From NCBI GenBank assembly GCA_022113835.1, contig JAILWY010000027.1:6574501-6638500 (forward strand): DNA of 64,000 nucleotides, in the 5' to 3' direction. Below the pieces are notes generated by a model that did no database searches, was not told where the DNA came from, and saw nothing but the letters and a program-made list of their open reading frames with translations. The position numbers and the translations under genes are program-made. The stretch is from Atopsyche davidsoni. Its lineage: Eukaryota > Arthropoda > Insecta > Trichoptera > Hydrobiosidae. Of the stretch, positions 48,791 through 62,849 are shown in pieces (the stretch's first letter is position 1; each line of letters opens with the position of its first letter).

Positions 48791-50215
48791 TTATTTTTAT
48801 TGTAGTTTTATTGGAGATTTTTTCAATGTTAGAGTCATTGCTTGGATAATGAACGTCTTGGCTTACCTACATTACTTACCTTTATAAGGATTGTAGGTAT
48901 TTTTTAGTTTTTGTAACAGAGAAATGAGAATTTTTGTTTTAAATAACATGTCCAGTTTCGATTACTAAAACATATTAAAAATGTATTTTTTTATATAAAT
49001 ACATTTTATATGTTGAATAAGGAAAAAAATATTTTCCATTTGTTAATAATGATTAATCACACGATAATAAAACCATATCCATTTAAATTTCATTAATATG
49101 ATGTATTTTATGCTTACTTTTTATTAGGTATATAATGGGCGATAATTCATATCAAATTAGTTTAATTTCAAAATAGTTCGATTAAATATATTCTGTGTAT
49201 ATTAAATAAATTCATTTAAAAATTATTTCTTCTTCGTTGAAGAAAATAAAACTATGGGTTCTTTACTAGGATTACAGTGGTTTTTAAGATAGTTATAGTG
49301 TATGACTAATTATTTCTACGAGAATGGATGTTAAATTTTAAATAAAGCTATAATAACTTTGTAGATAATATGTGAGAGTGAGTTTGTTATTGTTGCCTAC
49401 GTGTATGGAAGCCGTGAATCTTCAAGTATGATAGAAATGTTTTATTTTCACAAAGGAGACTTTATGGGGGTCGTTAATAAAATGCAATCCAACTTCTGTC
49501 GTCTTGGATGTGATTTAAATTTTGAAATATTGCAAACTGTTAAGAAAATCCACTAGTTTATGTTAACTATTTTTTAAAACATTTTTAAAAAATATTTGTC
49601 TACAAGTTCACAAAACTATTTTAATTGAATGCTTAAACAATATCATTTAATTTTAATCCCTCTTCAAAAATAAAAATTAGATCCTGTACTGAAACTTAAG
49701 TAAAGAAATCATGATCAAAATGAAAAAGTTCTAGTGAACACCCAAATGGCCATCAAAATTTGTAATAATCGCGTCCATAAAATATTTAAACAATTTAAAA
49801 TATCTTCAACGCAATTATTTGATTAAATGAAATTAAAATGTTTTTTTTTTCATTTTAGTTGGATTGAAAGCTGTGTAACTCTTAAATTACAAATAAACTA
49901 ATTTTAAATAAAACATGTACATTATTATTTACTTGTTTTAACTAAACACGCTGTGTACAAAAAAAATACTCCTTATAATGGGTAATTCAAATAAAATATG
50001 CATAGATTTTATGAATTGGTGGCTTATAAAAAGCTACACGTAAAAGATGATACTTTAAATTAGAAAATTTACACAAAACAACAAATATTAGATTGTACGG
50101 CCATTTTATAGGCGTATTCAAATTCTTTCACTCAAAATACTCAAGTTACAGATATGTTGGATCATACTTCTTTGGAATCGTAAAACTTTATGTATTAAAT
50201 ATGATAATGTAATGA
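48791..50215. other. AT-rich DNA with one hairpin
   Basis: An AT-rich inverted repeat at 48971-49012 (CATATTAAAAATGTATTT and its inverse) could form a stem-loop. The rest is featureless. Confidence 0.45.
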
Positions 50216-50989
50216 TATAGATATCCCGCTGCACGACAAGGGAAGGAGGCCTACGTGTGTAAGTAGGAATACTGCCTACATAATATATAGCCAACCCAGA
50301 AGGTACCTACGACATTATAAAACCTTTTCTCTTTTTCATCGTCTCACAGCCTTCAGATATTTGTTGGCCATCTTTTGTTTGGATAAGTGTTGATTTATTG
50401 AAGAATAAAGAATACAAAGGCCGTTTATTTATATAATTTTGCCTTCTGAATGCCTAAATAATATTTAAGAGATATCCTATTTTTTTTATGGAAGGTTTTT
50501 CTTATTATGTACCACACTATTTGCAATATATCAAAATGATACAAATCGTTTTCCAAGGGGTAGGCTCGGGAACGTTATAAAAACCGTTTTGTATTATTAT
50601 TAGATATTTGTTTGCTGATAGTCAAAAAGGTCGCAAATAATATGACATTTTTTAGTATATATCTAGAAATTAATTTATTATATTTTATTATTTTCCATAA
50701 ATAAACCAAAAAAGACCTAGCTACTTAAATATTTTATTTGAGGTATTCAAAGCATTTAGACTAATTTTTGGTACTTGTTTTTAACTTACTTAATGTATAT
50801 ATACTCGCAGAGATAATAATCTATCATATGACGATGAGTCCCGTTGTGGCGTTTATTTTGTTCATTGCAGATTTCCATGACCGCTCGATTTGTTGGGTTA
50901 AGTACAAGTTTTTTGTTGGTCGGATAAAAAACAAGTGCCATTTTAATTGGGATTTAAAATATTGGGGATATTAATTATCAATTTCCCCT

Positions 50990-51400
50990 CCGGAACACCT
51001 CGATTCTATAATACACACCGAGCTCAATCGAACACCGCAAACGATAAAAACAAACAGGGCGTCATGAGAGGCGAGGACGATATAGGTGTACAAAACAATA
51101 ATTCGTATAATGTGCACTTAAGTAATAGTAATGTTACATTTTATCGGCTATTAGATTTATTTTTATGTCCCGTGTTTGTTTATGTGCCCCGCGGCGGGCG
51201 CGTGATGGACGCCGGGAGCCGCGGCGATGATTTGTGACCGTCGTATAGCGCGGAATAAAGCCTCCGCCCGCCGGTGAAATTAAGTCGCAGCAGTTGTAAA
51301 AATCCTGGCCGGCAAAACTCCGACGAGAGATTGTAAAAATTGGTATAAAATGATACTCGCCTTCGCATCTCGCGCTTTATTGACACTTAGCTTTGAACTT
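50990..51400. other. GC-rich block
   Basis: Complex sequence with a CpG core at 51185-51280. Overlapping frames on both strands lack domains. Candidate regulatory element. Confidence 0.35.
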
Positions 51401-51939
51401 GATCAATTGAATAAGCATCAGCTGCTTTTTTTTATATTTGCAAATACGGTGATAAATACGTTCACGCAGGTGATATATCCATAGCCTTACACAAAAAAGG
51501 TTATTTAGGTAAAACTGTATTTGTAAATTAATGCAATCATAATTGGATTGTATAAAGATAATTCAGACAAACAAGCAGGCCGAGAAAATTCAATACAAAT
51601 ACACACACAGTCATGTTTATGCTATGTTAATAAATTTAGTCGAATAATAGAAACTATTCGGTAAAAAATAGTTGAGAATTATTACAGATAAATTGATAAT
51701 ATAAGTAGTATTTGTATTGATACAAATGATTATAAATCCAAAGGTTTATCTTCAAAAGGTTGTATAAAACAAAAATAGTAAATTTACATACTTATATACA
51801 ATACAAGGATATTTTATAAGATACTCAATTTATTAACAACATTAAATAAAAAGTATATACATCTGTTACAATTTTACTATTAATAAGAAACTAAAGTCCT
51901 GTTTTTTATACATGGCACTTGAGGTGTGGTTTTGGAATA

Positions 51940-52165
51940 CATAAAATGGAGGCCTCTCGCAGGCCGGGCTGTCGGGCCGGTTAAATGATTCGGAGTGATT
52001 ACGCTTCACTGAAGCCAGAACACCGTCTTTATTTATCTTACTTATCGTAAAAGTTTCTGGTTAACAAGAACCATATGTTTCCTGGTCCCTCTTCATTATT
52101 TATCGCATGAGAACATCTCCGGGAATCCGGATTTTCGTTTAATGCCCAATGATCATATCTTTTTC
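51940..52165. other. Moderately GC-rich block
   Basis: Includes ATGGAGGCC and GGGCCGG words. No open frame of note. Confidence 0.3.
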
Positions 52166-52429
52166 CTCACCATGTTTTTTTTTCTTTAAAAAGCGGATAC
52201 ATTAGTTGTTTTTATTAATTATTTGCTCAAATTCAGTGCTATAGTAAAAAAACCTTCAAAAATCAATGAGGTTTTCTGAATACATTTAAATCTAATAATA
52301 AACTAATATTAAAAAATAAGTAATAAAACTTCACCTTTCACAGTTGAGCGAATGTAAACATTTTATAACGAAATCGATATAAATAGATTTTTTTTATGCT
52401 CTATAATATTTATCAACCCTAAAGATCAT

Positions 52430-53060
52430 ATATCTCTTTAATCCTACCGGGAAATGTAAGTCAGTTCCGGAAAAAATCTGTGCAAAGCAAATGAACCATT
52501 CCGGGATCAACATCCCCAGTTTATTTCAAAATCTGTCAACCCATAAATCTGCTTGAGCTGGATTTTATTACGCTTCATGTGTCATCACCGCGAAGGGAAA
52601 ACATAAATATTATTTCTAGCGTTATTTTTGTCGGAGTTACTATACATAGTGAGCCTTCGGGGTGGTTCGGCTGCCTGCCACAAGACGGGGTGGGTTTCCT
52701 CGCACCGACACACACTCCCTTTTTATGTAAAGCAAAATTAGTCAAGCAGAAATAAGGGAGGAGCTCTACACTAAAGTTTTATCAAATTACGTGGCATTCC
52801 TGAAAGGACGTATCTGCATAATGTTGCCACAGGGAATTTGTTTTTATTTAATTATTCCCGCGTGTAACATTCTTGCTTTGCATGCAAATACTTTTAAAAA
52901 ATCTTTGACGCGAATATCCGTTAAATTTTTTAATATCTTTGGAGCGTATCATTTATTTTAACTGTCAACAAAAAGATAAGTGCGCCGCGGAGTACATTTT
53001 TCCTTAAATATTCTTTTAGATTGTTGTACGCGAGATACACCTGCCGGCATAAATTCTTGA
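52430..53060. other. Complex block series
   Basis: About 600 bp of balanced sequence with CCGG-rich and CpG patches (52450-52510, 52640-52720, 52980-53050) and no usable frame. Candidate regulatory cluster. Confidence 0.3.
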
Positions 53061-53629
53061 TACGAAAACGATCGTTTATTTTAATTAAAATTCTTAGCGT
53101 AGATTAAAAAGTATTTTGTGAACATTTATTTTAATTGGATGTGATTTTATCGTCTAATTTATTTTAAAGCCAAATTTCATATAGATTTTTTCATTAGATA
53201 TCAAATTCGTGCTTTTTTATTTTTGCAAATAATGATTTAAATAAGTGTACCAATATTTCATTTTATATTTTTAACACGACACGTTTAAATTTTATAAAAT
53301 TTCTTTCATTAATAAAAATAATTAAGAGTTTTTAATGTAAGCCTAGTAATTTTTTGATATTGAGTGAACTAGAGTTTTATTAATATTAAAACAAAACTGA
53401 CTCGAATAGTGCATGTTTAATTGTGTGATCAAATTTGATTGGTGTTTCTTACGTAAAAACGAATTTAGTTAGAATCTGATTCTTGTCATCAGTGAATTTA
53501 AAATTATTTTACAGTCAAATGATGACCATGCAAAAAAGCTTGTGCGTATATATCTATAATATAATTTATTCGAGAGTAAGAAGGTTGATAAATATTAATT
53601 TATAAATAGTATAAACTAGGAACTCGTAA

Positions 53630-53835
53630 ACAAAAACTACTGAGTTCTCGTGTACTATTCTCGGTGTGTCACGTTTCAGGGAGAGATGGAATTCACGGAA
53701 TCCCCCGGGGGTGCATTTGTGTTGGTTGGGGTGAAGATGGGTGGGCATTAGAGAAAAAAGGAAGGAGACGTGAGGGTGAGAAGCTGAGTAGACAGAAGCA
53801 AAGGCCTAGAAAGTACTTGCAAAGTTGATGAAAGC
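53630..53835. other. Moderately GC-rich block
   Basis: Contains a CCCCCGGGGG palindrome (53702-53711) and purine-rich sequence downstream. The minus-strand 60-codon frame has no domain. Confidence 0.3.
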
Positions 53836-54199
53836 TTGAGAATCACATCAAAAACTGATGATCAATATTTTTTGTGGTATAAGTTGACCTAAATAATTTT
53901 AACAAAGAGTTTTTTCTCTTTTATTACAGCCATGAAAATAAGTATGATTTATTAAAATAAATACTTGAAGAATTTAAAAAGTTTGAAAAATATCAAGTCA
54001 ATAAAAAGGAAATAGATAATAAATTTTATTGTAGCAATTTTTTTTCTATAATTTTTCGTGTCCTATTTACTTTTAAATACTTTAATATAATCAAGGTGTT
54101 TTGAGACGCATAACTGTTTAAATATTTTCAAAATTATTTTGATCTCAAAGCTCACCATCAGATACTCATTAAATTTTTTATTTAAATATAATATTCATT

Positions 54200-54500
54200 T
54201 AGGAATTTACCAATTTTTTAACTATGAATACCAACACTTTCATTTTTGAAAATACAATAGACGAGCACCAGAAGACCATTGTATGGGCAAGAGCGTCCAC
54301 GCAGTTACATAATAGTCTAGGCAAAAAAGTGAACCCTTTTGCATGATAATGCGAAGGACAAATTACAACAATCACATTTACGAGGCCAGTTTTACTTTCA
54401 AAGTCATAAATGCTATATAAACATAATGAATATACTAAGGTCCGAACTGCTCCATACCTCTTCGGGAACAATGCTCACATTTGATTTTTTCCGTTGAGTC
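54200..54500. other. Complex patch, unassigned
   Basis: A plus-strand reading gives a short LLHDNA-like stretch reminiscent of mariner transposases (near 54336), but neither flank supports it. No function is assigned. Confidence 0.15.
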
Positions 54501-55444
54501 TCCAGATAGTTGAAGTTTTTTGTCATTGCTTTACTCAAATTACGTAATTTACATACCAAGGCAAATCCGAACAGTCAAACAGACGCAGTGTATTGAAACG
54601 AAACGGCGGGCAAAGCTTTCTGGGAAATAAACAATTTGAGAATCTCCAAGGCTGTCTTTTTAAATATTTGAATACGATAGTCACTTAGTGCTTTAGAGGT
54701 ATAATGCACACGAAAACAAAGAATTCCTATAACCATTCAATACAAATCAAGTCTTATTTAATTTTTATTTCTTTAGGGGAAAAATATTTATTTTAGTAAT
54801 TTGAAGATGTTTCATTGAGCAAAGTCACCACGAAGTGTACTATAGCACAAAATATTAACAATTGCGTTTATTTAAAATGCATTGAAACCGTGTGCCAAAG
54901 ATATTTAAAATACTTTACACTATTTTTACATAATTTGGTGATAGGTAGTTCAAAATTAATTTTTTATTATGTGAAAACAACGCAATATGTTTCTTGTAAA
55001 TATTAAAAAAAAAAACTATACAATAAAAAAAAAATATTTTTTAGTACTTTGAATTTATTTGTCTATTGAATTGTTGAAATTGAATTGAAATATTGACATA
55101 ATATTATAAAGCTATTACTATGGTTTATTTAGGTTCGGTCTTTCATGCTAAAATAATTTTAATCAGCGGCTCTTTTTTTTATAATTTAAGTAACCGAGGA
55201 TTAATATAGAAAACTTATTTTGAAATAATTTTTTCATTCACGAGTTATTAAAAATTGATTACACAGTTAAAATTGATTAAATATATCGTCTCAAAAAATA
55301 TAGGTATTTTATGTCAATGCATACTGCCACTATACAAAGTATTTGTGTGAGTTGTTTTTTTAGTATGGGTTTTTTTTTAATTAGTAGTTCACTATCTGTT
55401 TAACAGAGACACATAAAAAGTAGAAAAGGAAAAATATATTCAAA

Positions 55445-55995
55445 TATTCAAAACACTCAAGCGTGGGAAGGCGGAACGAGAAACCACCCAGGAGATGGAG
55501 TCGTTACAAACACTCACCCAATATCCACTCTTCCAAAATCATAGGCTGAAAGATTTACTGTTTGGGGGCAGAGCAGGTAGCTCTCGAGCCGAGCTGCCAG
55601 GGAAGCGGGTTTTAATCGAGGCCCTTGAAGAATCGCGCGCACTTATCTTACGCTTAATGTTATAATCTTCCCGATCGTAAAGTACGGAGAAAGGCAGTTA
55701 CTGACAGCGTTTCACTGAACATTCCCCTACCATTTTCAAATGCAATTAACCTCATGCACCCACTTGAAATGAACTGTAATTGGAAACGAATCCGAAAGCG
55801 TCTCCATCTTGGGGTGGATGTAAAAAAGGGAACTGCATGCCGCGTGCTTGCGTGGACTCGGTGTGGAGATCCCCGCAGTTACGAGTTCATCGCGATTACG
55901 GTTTTATAATGTATTTAATTTTAAGTTTAAACATTTTGTTAAGAGTGATCGTAAACAAATCACTGGGAACATCCCAATCAACATTTGTAGTTTTA
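55445..55995. other. Complex GC-rich block
   Basis: About 500 bp of balanced sequence, including a GAGCCGAGCTGCC core (55587). The 72-codon plus-strand frame (55780-55998) lacks a domain. Candidate regulatory element. Confidence 0.3.
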
Positions 55996-56359
55996 TGACT
56001 TTATCAATTAATGATCACATTTTATAGATATTGTAAAATATACTTGTGAACAAACTGAAGAGATTTAATACGTAGATTTTTTTAAATTACTATTTTATGT
56101 AAATATAAAACTGAGCAATATATATTATTCGTTATGTGTTAATCCCTATTTATAAAATCCTGTACCTATTAACAAAAGCTAGTACCTAACCAAAGTAAAG
56201 TATTAAAAACTATATCACTCTTTTATAAATAACCATACCAAATACGTAAATATCAATTATAAAAAAAGTGTTTCTTCGTTTTAAAGCTTCTTCCGCAGTT
56301 TTACGTGTAAATATTATTTTAACGTCAGCAATACACATAAAAAAAATCAATTACTGAAA

Positions 56360-56720
56360 AAAGTTGCATCGAAGATCTATGGATAACGGAGTGAGCATCA
56401 ATATTATAACTGGGCTTAAGCATTCTAGGGAAATACAGAGAGCCGTTTTATATTCATGGGGCTTCTCTGACCGTTTCATTGTCTTTGCGTTTTACTACCG
56501 AAGGGAAGGAAGCATCCAGAAGTTCGCGGCCGCTTTACTGCTCCCTACAACAAACTTGCCTTTGAAGTTCGCCCGAGCGGTCCCGCGCCTTCCCGGCGGC
56601 CCCAGCAACTTAATGAAAAAGTTGCCTGAAACATTGTCGCAACTCTAACGCGGGGAGCAGACGCGGTTATTCCATATGGCTACCTGCCGTACCCAGCAAG
56701 TCCATGACCTAATGAACTCG
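56360..56720. other. GC-rich block
   Basis: Contains a 94-codon plus-strand frame (56364-56648) with no recognisable domain or splice borders. The composition matches the other blocks. Confidence 0.3.
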
Positions 56721-58965
56721 TACATTTATTTATTTACTACACACCTTAAATTCAAGATTCTCGTTGAAAAAAACCTTTTTAGTTAATCCATTTATGTTTT
56801 TGGTCCATATCAACAAGCACAACGTATAAACGTTGAGATTAATAATTACTTATAAAAAATACTGTGTATTAAAGTTGTTGATTATTTATTTATATAAAAC
56901 TAAAATAAAATAATCCAATTCAATCAATATATTTGAAAGAAACATGTATTTATTTGAACTTGTATGTGAGTGGTTCATGCGATTGATATGTTGGCCACCC
57001 CTTTTAGCATTCATCGGGTTAATTTTTAATATGTCTGATAGACAACTATGAATAGATGCATATAAAAAGCAACCAATAAATATCTTTTGGCATGTAACTA
57101 CTCGCCTAATAGAATTATAGTCAAAAGTTTTGGCTGAGCAAAACTCGGCCAATAAATATACTTTTATTGCCAAAGCAAGTACTTAAACGTACCGTTGTTA
57201 TGTTGATTGAATGATTTGTTTACGAAACATTCAGTTTAGTGTTTGTTCTATTGTCGCGATTGCTGGACGGATAACGGGGATTTTTCCGCAGATTGCAAAA
57301 ATTGAAAAGTGATGCATATTTTGTGATGAAAAGCTATTTTTTCTTGGAAAATATCAAATTATTTATTGTTATAAATGTAGAGGTCGAGATGCCGATAAAG
57401 TGAAGTTGTGTGGTATTTTATTGAAAAAAATTTCATGTAAGTAAATCAAATTGTAAATACCTAGTTTATTTTGTTTCTGTTTTTTATTTCTCCTACGTTT
57501 AGTTATTTGCAAACAGTAAAATAATTTAAAAAATGTCTTATTTGACGTTAAAAATATTATCAACAATAATTAAAAGGAGTTTTTTTATTTGCTTCTGAAA
57601 TAAAGTTTATTAAAAAAAATAAAAATTAGTTATAATTCTTATTATTGTTATGAATTTCAAGTATCATTGGTAACACTAAAACATGATCTGTTTTTAACTG
57701 CATTTAAACATCATGTTAAATGCTAACAACAATTCCAGTTTTGAGGTCTTTGCTAAAAGCTAAAAGAAATTAATATGTTTCTAAAATTATGATATATTAA
57801 ATTATATAGCAATGTAATTACAATGGTTATGAATATGTATTTTCGGCTTAACATGAAAAGTACGAAGTTCAAGGATTTTTTTAATTACCTCCTTTTATTA
57901 GTTTTTGTGAGTTAAACAGCGAGATAAAACTTTAAGTGTGATTTTGTTATTTTAATTATAACAAATCCAAACAAGTCGGAAGCTCCTTGCGGCTTCCTCA
58001 ATTGACTGCGTCATTTTTAATGCCACAATAAATTACAAATGATGTTTCCATTATGTCAACCAGAGACATTTCAATACAGACACTGGCAATGTAAAAAAAC
58101 GGTACCTACAATAAATTGGGTGGTTGTAAATTATTGGGTTGTCGGCGGAAAACCATAAAGTAGACCTGAAAACAGAATTAATGCAGGACTAGCAGTCGAT
58201 GAAAGCTCAAGTTTTATGTGGATTTAAGATTCTTCAAAATGTCTTTAAAATACTTCTAAGAATATAAAAGTATCAACCTTAGACACGTGTTAAGCAAAAA
58301 AAAATCATAGTTTTTGAAAAAATATTTGTGTTAAAAAGGTAAAAGTCCATTTTGTCTGTCATCGGTTTCTTCTAACGTGAACAATCAACGAATACTCAAA
58401 TTATAATTTTTCTTGAAAATTGGAAAATCTTTCACAAAATAAAAATAATGAGAAACGTTTTTCCTATTTTTATAATTAATGAATTTGTATGTGAATTATT
58501 TTTATTCAGATTTGTGAATAATATACCTGATAATTTGATATGAAATAAGGTAGTCAAATCATAACGTATTATAGAATACTATAATTACCCATTAATATAT
58601 ATTCTGTTGTCACAAGTGATATGCAAAATATTTCAATTTTGATAGTAATGTAATTATATGCAGTTATAAAAAATTAAGCAAAATTTTGGTAGGTTAAATA
58701 TATTTGAAAAGAAATGAAAATCTTTGAATTTTTTCAAATAAATAAAGGTATTCGCTAGATTAAATTTTTAAAGAATTAAAAAAATACACTCAATTCATGA
58801 AATTATATTTTTAGACGTGTAGTGCTTCAAAGTTTGTACAAACTAAGGGCCTGTGTTTATATATTAATTATAATATTTATGCATTGACATTTCAAGTGCG
58901 TCGAAAATGTTTAGTATTTATTTGAATGTGTACAAAAGTTTTCCATTAAAAACTGACTGTATTAT
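56721..58965. other. AT-rich non-coding DNA
   Basis: A slightly complex patch at about 56930-57300 contains a 95-codon minus-strand frame without a domain. Otherwise featureless. Confidence 0.45.
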
Positions 58966-59365
58966 AATTAGTTTCGAGCACTTCGATTGGAATAAGGTGG
59001 AGAGACAGATGGTTATCGCCACGCTCGAGGTGAATGGCACTTTCTACGCTTCGAAGGCCTTTGAAATAAATTAAATAATTTAAATATTCAAAGAGACGTA
59101 TAAACTTGAAATCGATACGGCTCGAAAAGGATAGGCTTATGGAATGAATAGAGCGGCGGCCTCGTACGGCCCAAGGCGGCCGGCTGCTCCGGGCCGTATA
59201 CCTCGGGAGTCATCCGAGAAGCGAGAAGCGAGAAGCGCTCCCTCCGATAAGGCACCCCCGCCTAATGGACTCCCTCTCCCTCTCCCTCTCCCCCTAATTA
59301 ACTAATTTAAATAATATCCGAATAACGCGCCGATAAGCCGGCCGCGGCGGTCGATAAATTAGCGA
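58966..59365. other. GC-rich block with short tandem repeats
   Basis: CpG-rich core at 59150-59215, then GAGAAGC repeated three times (59216-59236) and TCCCTC three times (59271-59293). GAGAG-like words on one strand and CTCTCC on the other could bind GAGA-type factors. Confidence 0.4.
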
Positions 59366-59479
59366 GTTACTATCGGAAAACGTTATTAAAAATTACGAAA
59401 ATATATTCTGCTTTATTTTTACGCGTTATGTGAACGTTCCGAATCTGTTATGTATAATAATATAAGCAACTTAACGTTT

Positions 59480-59710
59480 CGACTATTGACATATTTATGT
59501 AGGTCTCGGGCGTCCCTCGCTGAAAAGCCGAGGCGGGGCCGCGGCCCTCTCGCTCGCACGCGCGGCCGGGCGACGAGTCAGAGCGAGAGGGCGCACCGCC
59601 GGGCCGCTCGGGGCGCGGCGGCCATGCTGGTTGTCGGGATCCATTTTGTGCCTCGGGGCAGCCGGTGTTGCCATACTTTAAATTCGACGGTAGGCGCGCA
59701 GGAATAACAT
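59480..59710. other. GC island with GGCGGCCATG motif
   Basis: CpG-rich, with overlapping opposite-strand Arg/Ala/Gly-rich frames (59448-59744 minus, 59450-59707 plus) lacking domains. GCGGCCATGC at 59616 is a Pho/YY1 core. Candidate regulatory island. Confidence 0.35.
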
Positions 59711-59929
59711 ATAATATGCGGGATTTATTTTCGTGAAACTTCACCGTCAGTCGTATTTTTCGGTGAAAATAAACTGTTATTACAAAAAATCACGCGTTAC
59801 AGAAACGAATAAATACTTACCCCAAAAGCACACTGCGGCAAAGCCTGACATACGATATGAATCAGAATATTTCATATTATTTTATGTACGCATTTATTAG
59901 TACGTGGCCGGGACTATTCACCGTACTGC

Positions 59930-59970
59930 CGTTATATAAAAGCGTTCTCCTTCACACATATATTCATAGC
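59930..59970 (+). promoter_or_regulatory. Weak TATA-box candidate
   Basis: TATATAAAAG at 59933-59942 matches the TATA consensus, but no initiator or open frame follows at the right distance. Confidence 0.15.
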
Positions 59971-60099
59971 TTGTTAGATAATACACCAATCAATACTTAA
60001 ATATTTCTACAAAAATTAAAATTAATTTTCATGTAAATTCTTGAAATATGATATTCCTACGTAGAGGTAAACTAATCTCCACAGTATATTCTTATAAAT

Positions 60100-60560
60100 C
60101 TTTTATCACCTCGTCCCTTACATTATACAACTGGTCAAACCCTTCGGTCGGTGCAGTGAGTTAAATAAACCTTTAACCGTTTAAATCATGTATATTTTCT
60201 ATTCAAGAAGAATTAAAGCTGAGAGTACACCGTAAATGTATAAATCGACTGTAATATACATATACCTACCGGAATGCAAGAGTTTCACAGTCCTGTGTTC
60301 TGGAGTAGATGGATGCGTTAATCCTTTATTGTTAATTTTCCTACTCGTTTTATTGCTTACTCCACTTCGATAAACCGATAACACTAAGAGTCCATGAATC
60401 GTATCCTGAAGCCACTATAAGCCGCGATTGGGTTGAAGTGGAATTACATTCAGATAACTGAGGTATTTTCTTATTATAGGTGGAAAGGCGGTCATCCGTG
60501 ACCCTTGAGTTCAGAGTAAAGGTGTGCTTAAACATAACGTGTGCTCACGCCATCTGTAGT
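60100..60560. other. Complex block
   Basis: Balanced sequence with two minus-strand 61-codon frames (60199-60384 and 60350-60535) that overlap out of frame and show no domain. Candidate conserved non-coding element. Confidence 0.25.
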
Positions 60561-61114
60561 GGTTGTACCTTGAGTAAGATAAATTTAAAAAAAAACATAT
60601 TTCAGAGTATTACAATGAAAACCAGGTTAAATAATACCGCAATATTTCAATTCGTCTAATGCAAAATATTCATAAAAATTTAATCATTGAAAATGCTAGA
60701 GCATCTGATTAATTTATAAACCACGCATTTTTGGTGCGTACTACTCAATATGCGATTTATTGCTTAAAACATCAAACGTATGTTTTTGATTGATTTTTTT
60801 CATAAATAATAACAATACATAATAAACACAGCTATGAAATAAACATACGTGAATAATTTGTAACATGTTAGATTTTTAAAAATATTATTGTAACTTTTTA
60901 TGGATTTTATTTGTTAGAGATATAAATGTAGGATTTTGTAGATTGATATTTTGTCAATTTATCTTGTGTCTAGTTATATATTAATGTCAGTTATTCTAAC
61001 TTAGATACAAAAATATATATATTATTACAATGTCGATAGTGTTACATTCATTTCGTTTTTAACAATAAGTAATGATTATGATGAGTTTTTATAATAATTA
61101 GGTTGGTAGGTAGG

Positions 61115-61375
61115 TGTGAAGATCCATTTCTCAGCCGAAGTTATAACATCCCGCTGAATAATATTTTCCCAAGTCCTAAAATAAACAATAAAGAAAAGCA
61201 TCGTACGCGTCTAATTATAAATGATTGAAGCCGTAGCAGAGGGCGAGGCGGTCCGGGCGCTCCTCATAGCCACATCTGAGCTCGATTTCAAAGCCCAGCT
61301 GTTTCAACACTGTCCCGAAGTTTCGCCGTCTAATGATTTTCTTTGGTTTATTTTAACGTATGTGATCCACTGGCT
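61115..61375. other. Moderately GC-rich block
   Basis: Complex sequence. The 69-codon plus-strand frame has no recognisable domain. Confidence 0.25.
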
Positions 61376-62660
61376 CTTAAAAACATTACAATCAAGAGAT
61401 TACTTATCGAGGTATTGTAAAAATGTATAAAAACTGTATTTATACTAACCATCATTCACACCTACAACATGTATAATATATTGAAAATAAAATAAAACAT
61501 ATTTTGTACTCATATTATTCAACAAATGTAATTGTGCGTCACGTGCAACAAGGTTATGTTACAGAATACAGATTTTTTTTTTATTCCCTAAGAAATTTAG
61601 TATATTCTGGCTTGTATCATTGAATACCACGAAGAGTATAAAATTAAACAATAAAGATTTTCATCTTTAAATGCTTCATATTGCAACATGTTTTTTTAAA
61701 TTAAATTGATTTTCTGCCAATAACCAGATAATGATTTTTGAACATGCAAATTTTCTACTTCAATATATAGTCATTCTAAGGCTGATTTGAACCACGTAGA
61801 TTTTATTGATTAAGCAATGCCAACTTCAAGGTTTATTTTGTTACCTGAAGCTTACAGACAAGGTGGAGGTGAAGACTCATTACATTGGTGGTCTTTGATA
61901 TAAATAGTTGCTTCGATATTGAGGTTAGTAGGTAGATTATGTTTTTCAGTAATAAAAAAGAATATAAAATTGGTTACTCGGTTACCGTGTATTGGTTACG
62001 GTACGCTGTGCAATTTTTAAATAAAAAACTTGTACATTTCTAAATCAGATACATTCTCTTCGAAAGGACTTTTATATTTTTCAATTGTGTCAAATAATTT
62101 TATTTAACAGTGATTTCTTTTTTTTCTATAGTAATGTAGAATTTATTTACAAGTTTTAAATTTTTTACATATTTATTGGTTCAAATAACATTTAAAATAC
62201 TCTCATTTTATTATTAAATCATGTATTTGTCTAACAGAATTATGCCAAAAAGTTTTTATAGAGTTTAAATATTTTGACTAAACTTAGTGACTGGTCCAAA
62301 AGTTCCTAAAGTATCTCTGAATAAGTAATAAGTAATGCGTTGGCAAGCTTATTTATTTCATGTATAAGACAGAATATAAACCTTCCGTAATGTTATATTA
62401 GGTCATGTTGCCTTTATTTATGACTCGTGTAATTCATTCAATGTCGTGAAATATTTCCAAAGTTAAATTCGATTCTTTTGATTTTAAAAATATGTAACTA
62501 CTTCAGATTTACGTTGACTCAATTTGATCATTCAAATACATTAGTCAACACTAAGCAATCATTAATCAAAAATAATTGAAAATACAAGGCTTTGATGATT
62601 ATTTTGTACCAGTTAGTTATTTAAATAAATTATTGGAAAATATATAAAAACTTATCGTGA
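61376..62660. other. AT-rich non-coding DNA
   Basis: Mostly featureless. A more complex patch at about 61750-62000 has no hairpin that I can see. Confidence 0.45.
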
Positions 62661-62849
62661 TATTATTTAGTGCTAGGCGCAAGCGAGACGCAGTTAGGTT
62701 TGTAATTGAACGAAACTAAATGGTACATTTACGCTGTTTTCGCTCATTAAAGCAGATGATATATTTAAATGTTGTTTTTATGCAAATATACGTGTTTTGG
62801 ATGGATGGTTTTAATAGTAAGTTTTCGATTTATTTTCGCTGTATCTGTT

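Noticed and set aside
54330..54480. mariner-like LLHDNA translation
   Set aside because: Only six residues match; the flanking translation shows neither other transposase motifs nor inverted ends.
61920..61936. let-7-like TGAGGTTAGTAGGTAGA
   Set aside because: Differs from let-7 by an inserted T and a changed 3' half, and no complementary arm is seen nearby.
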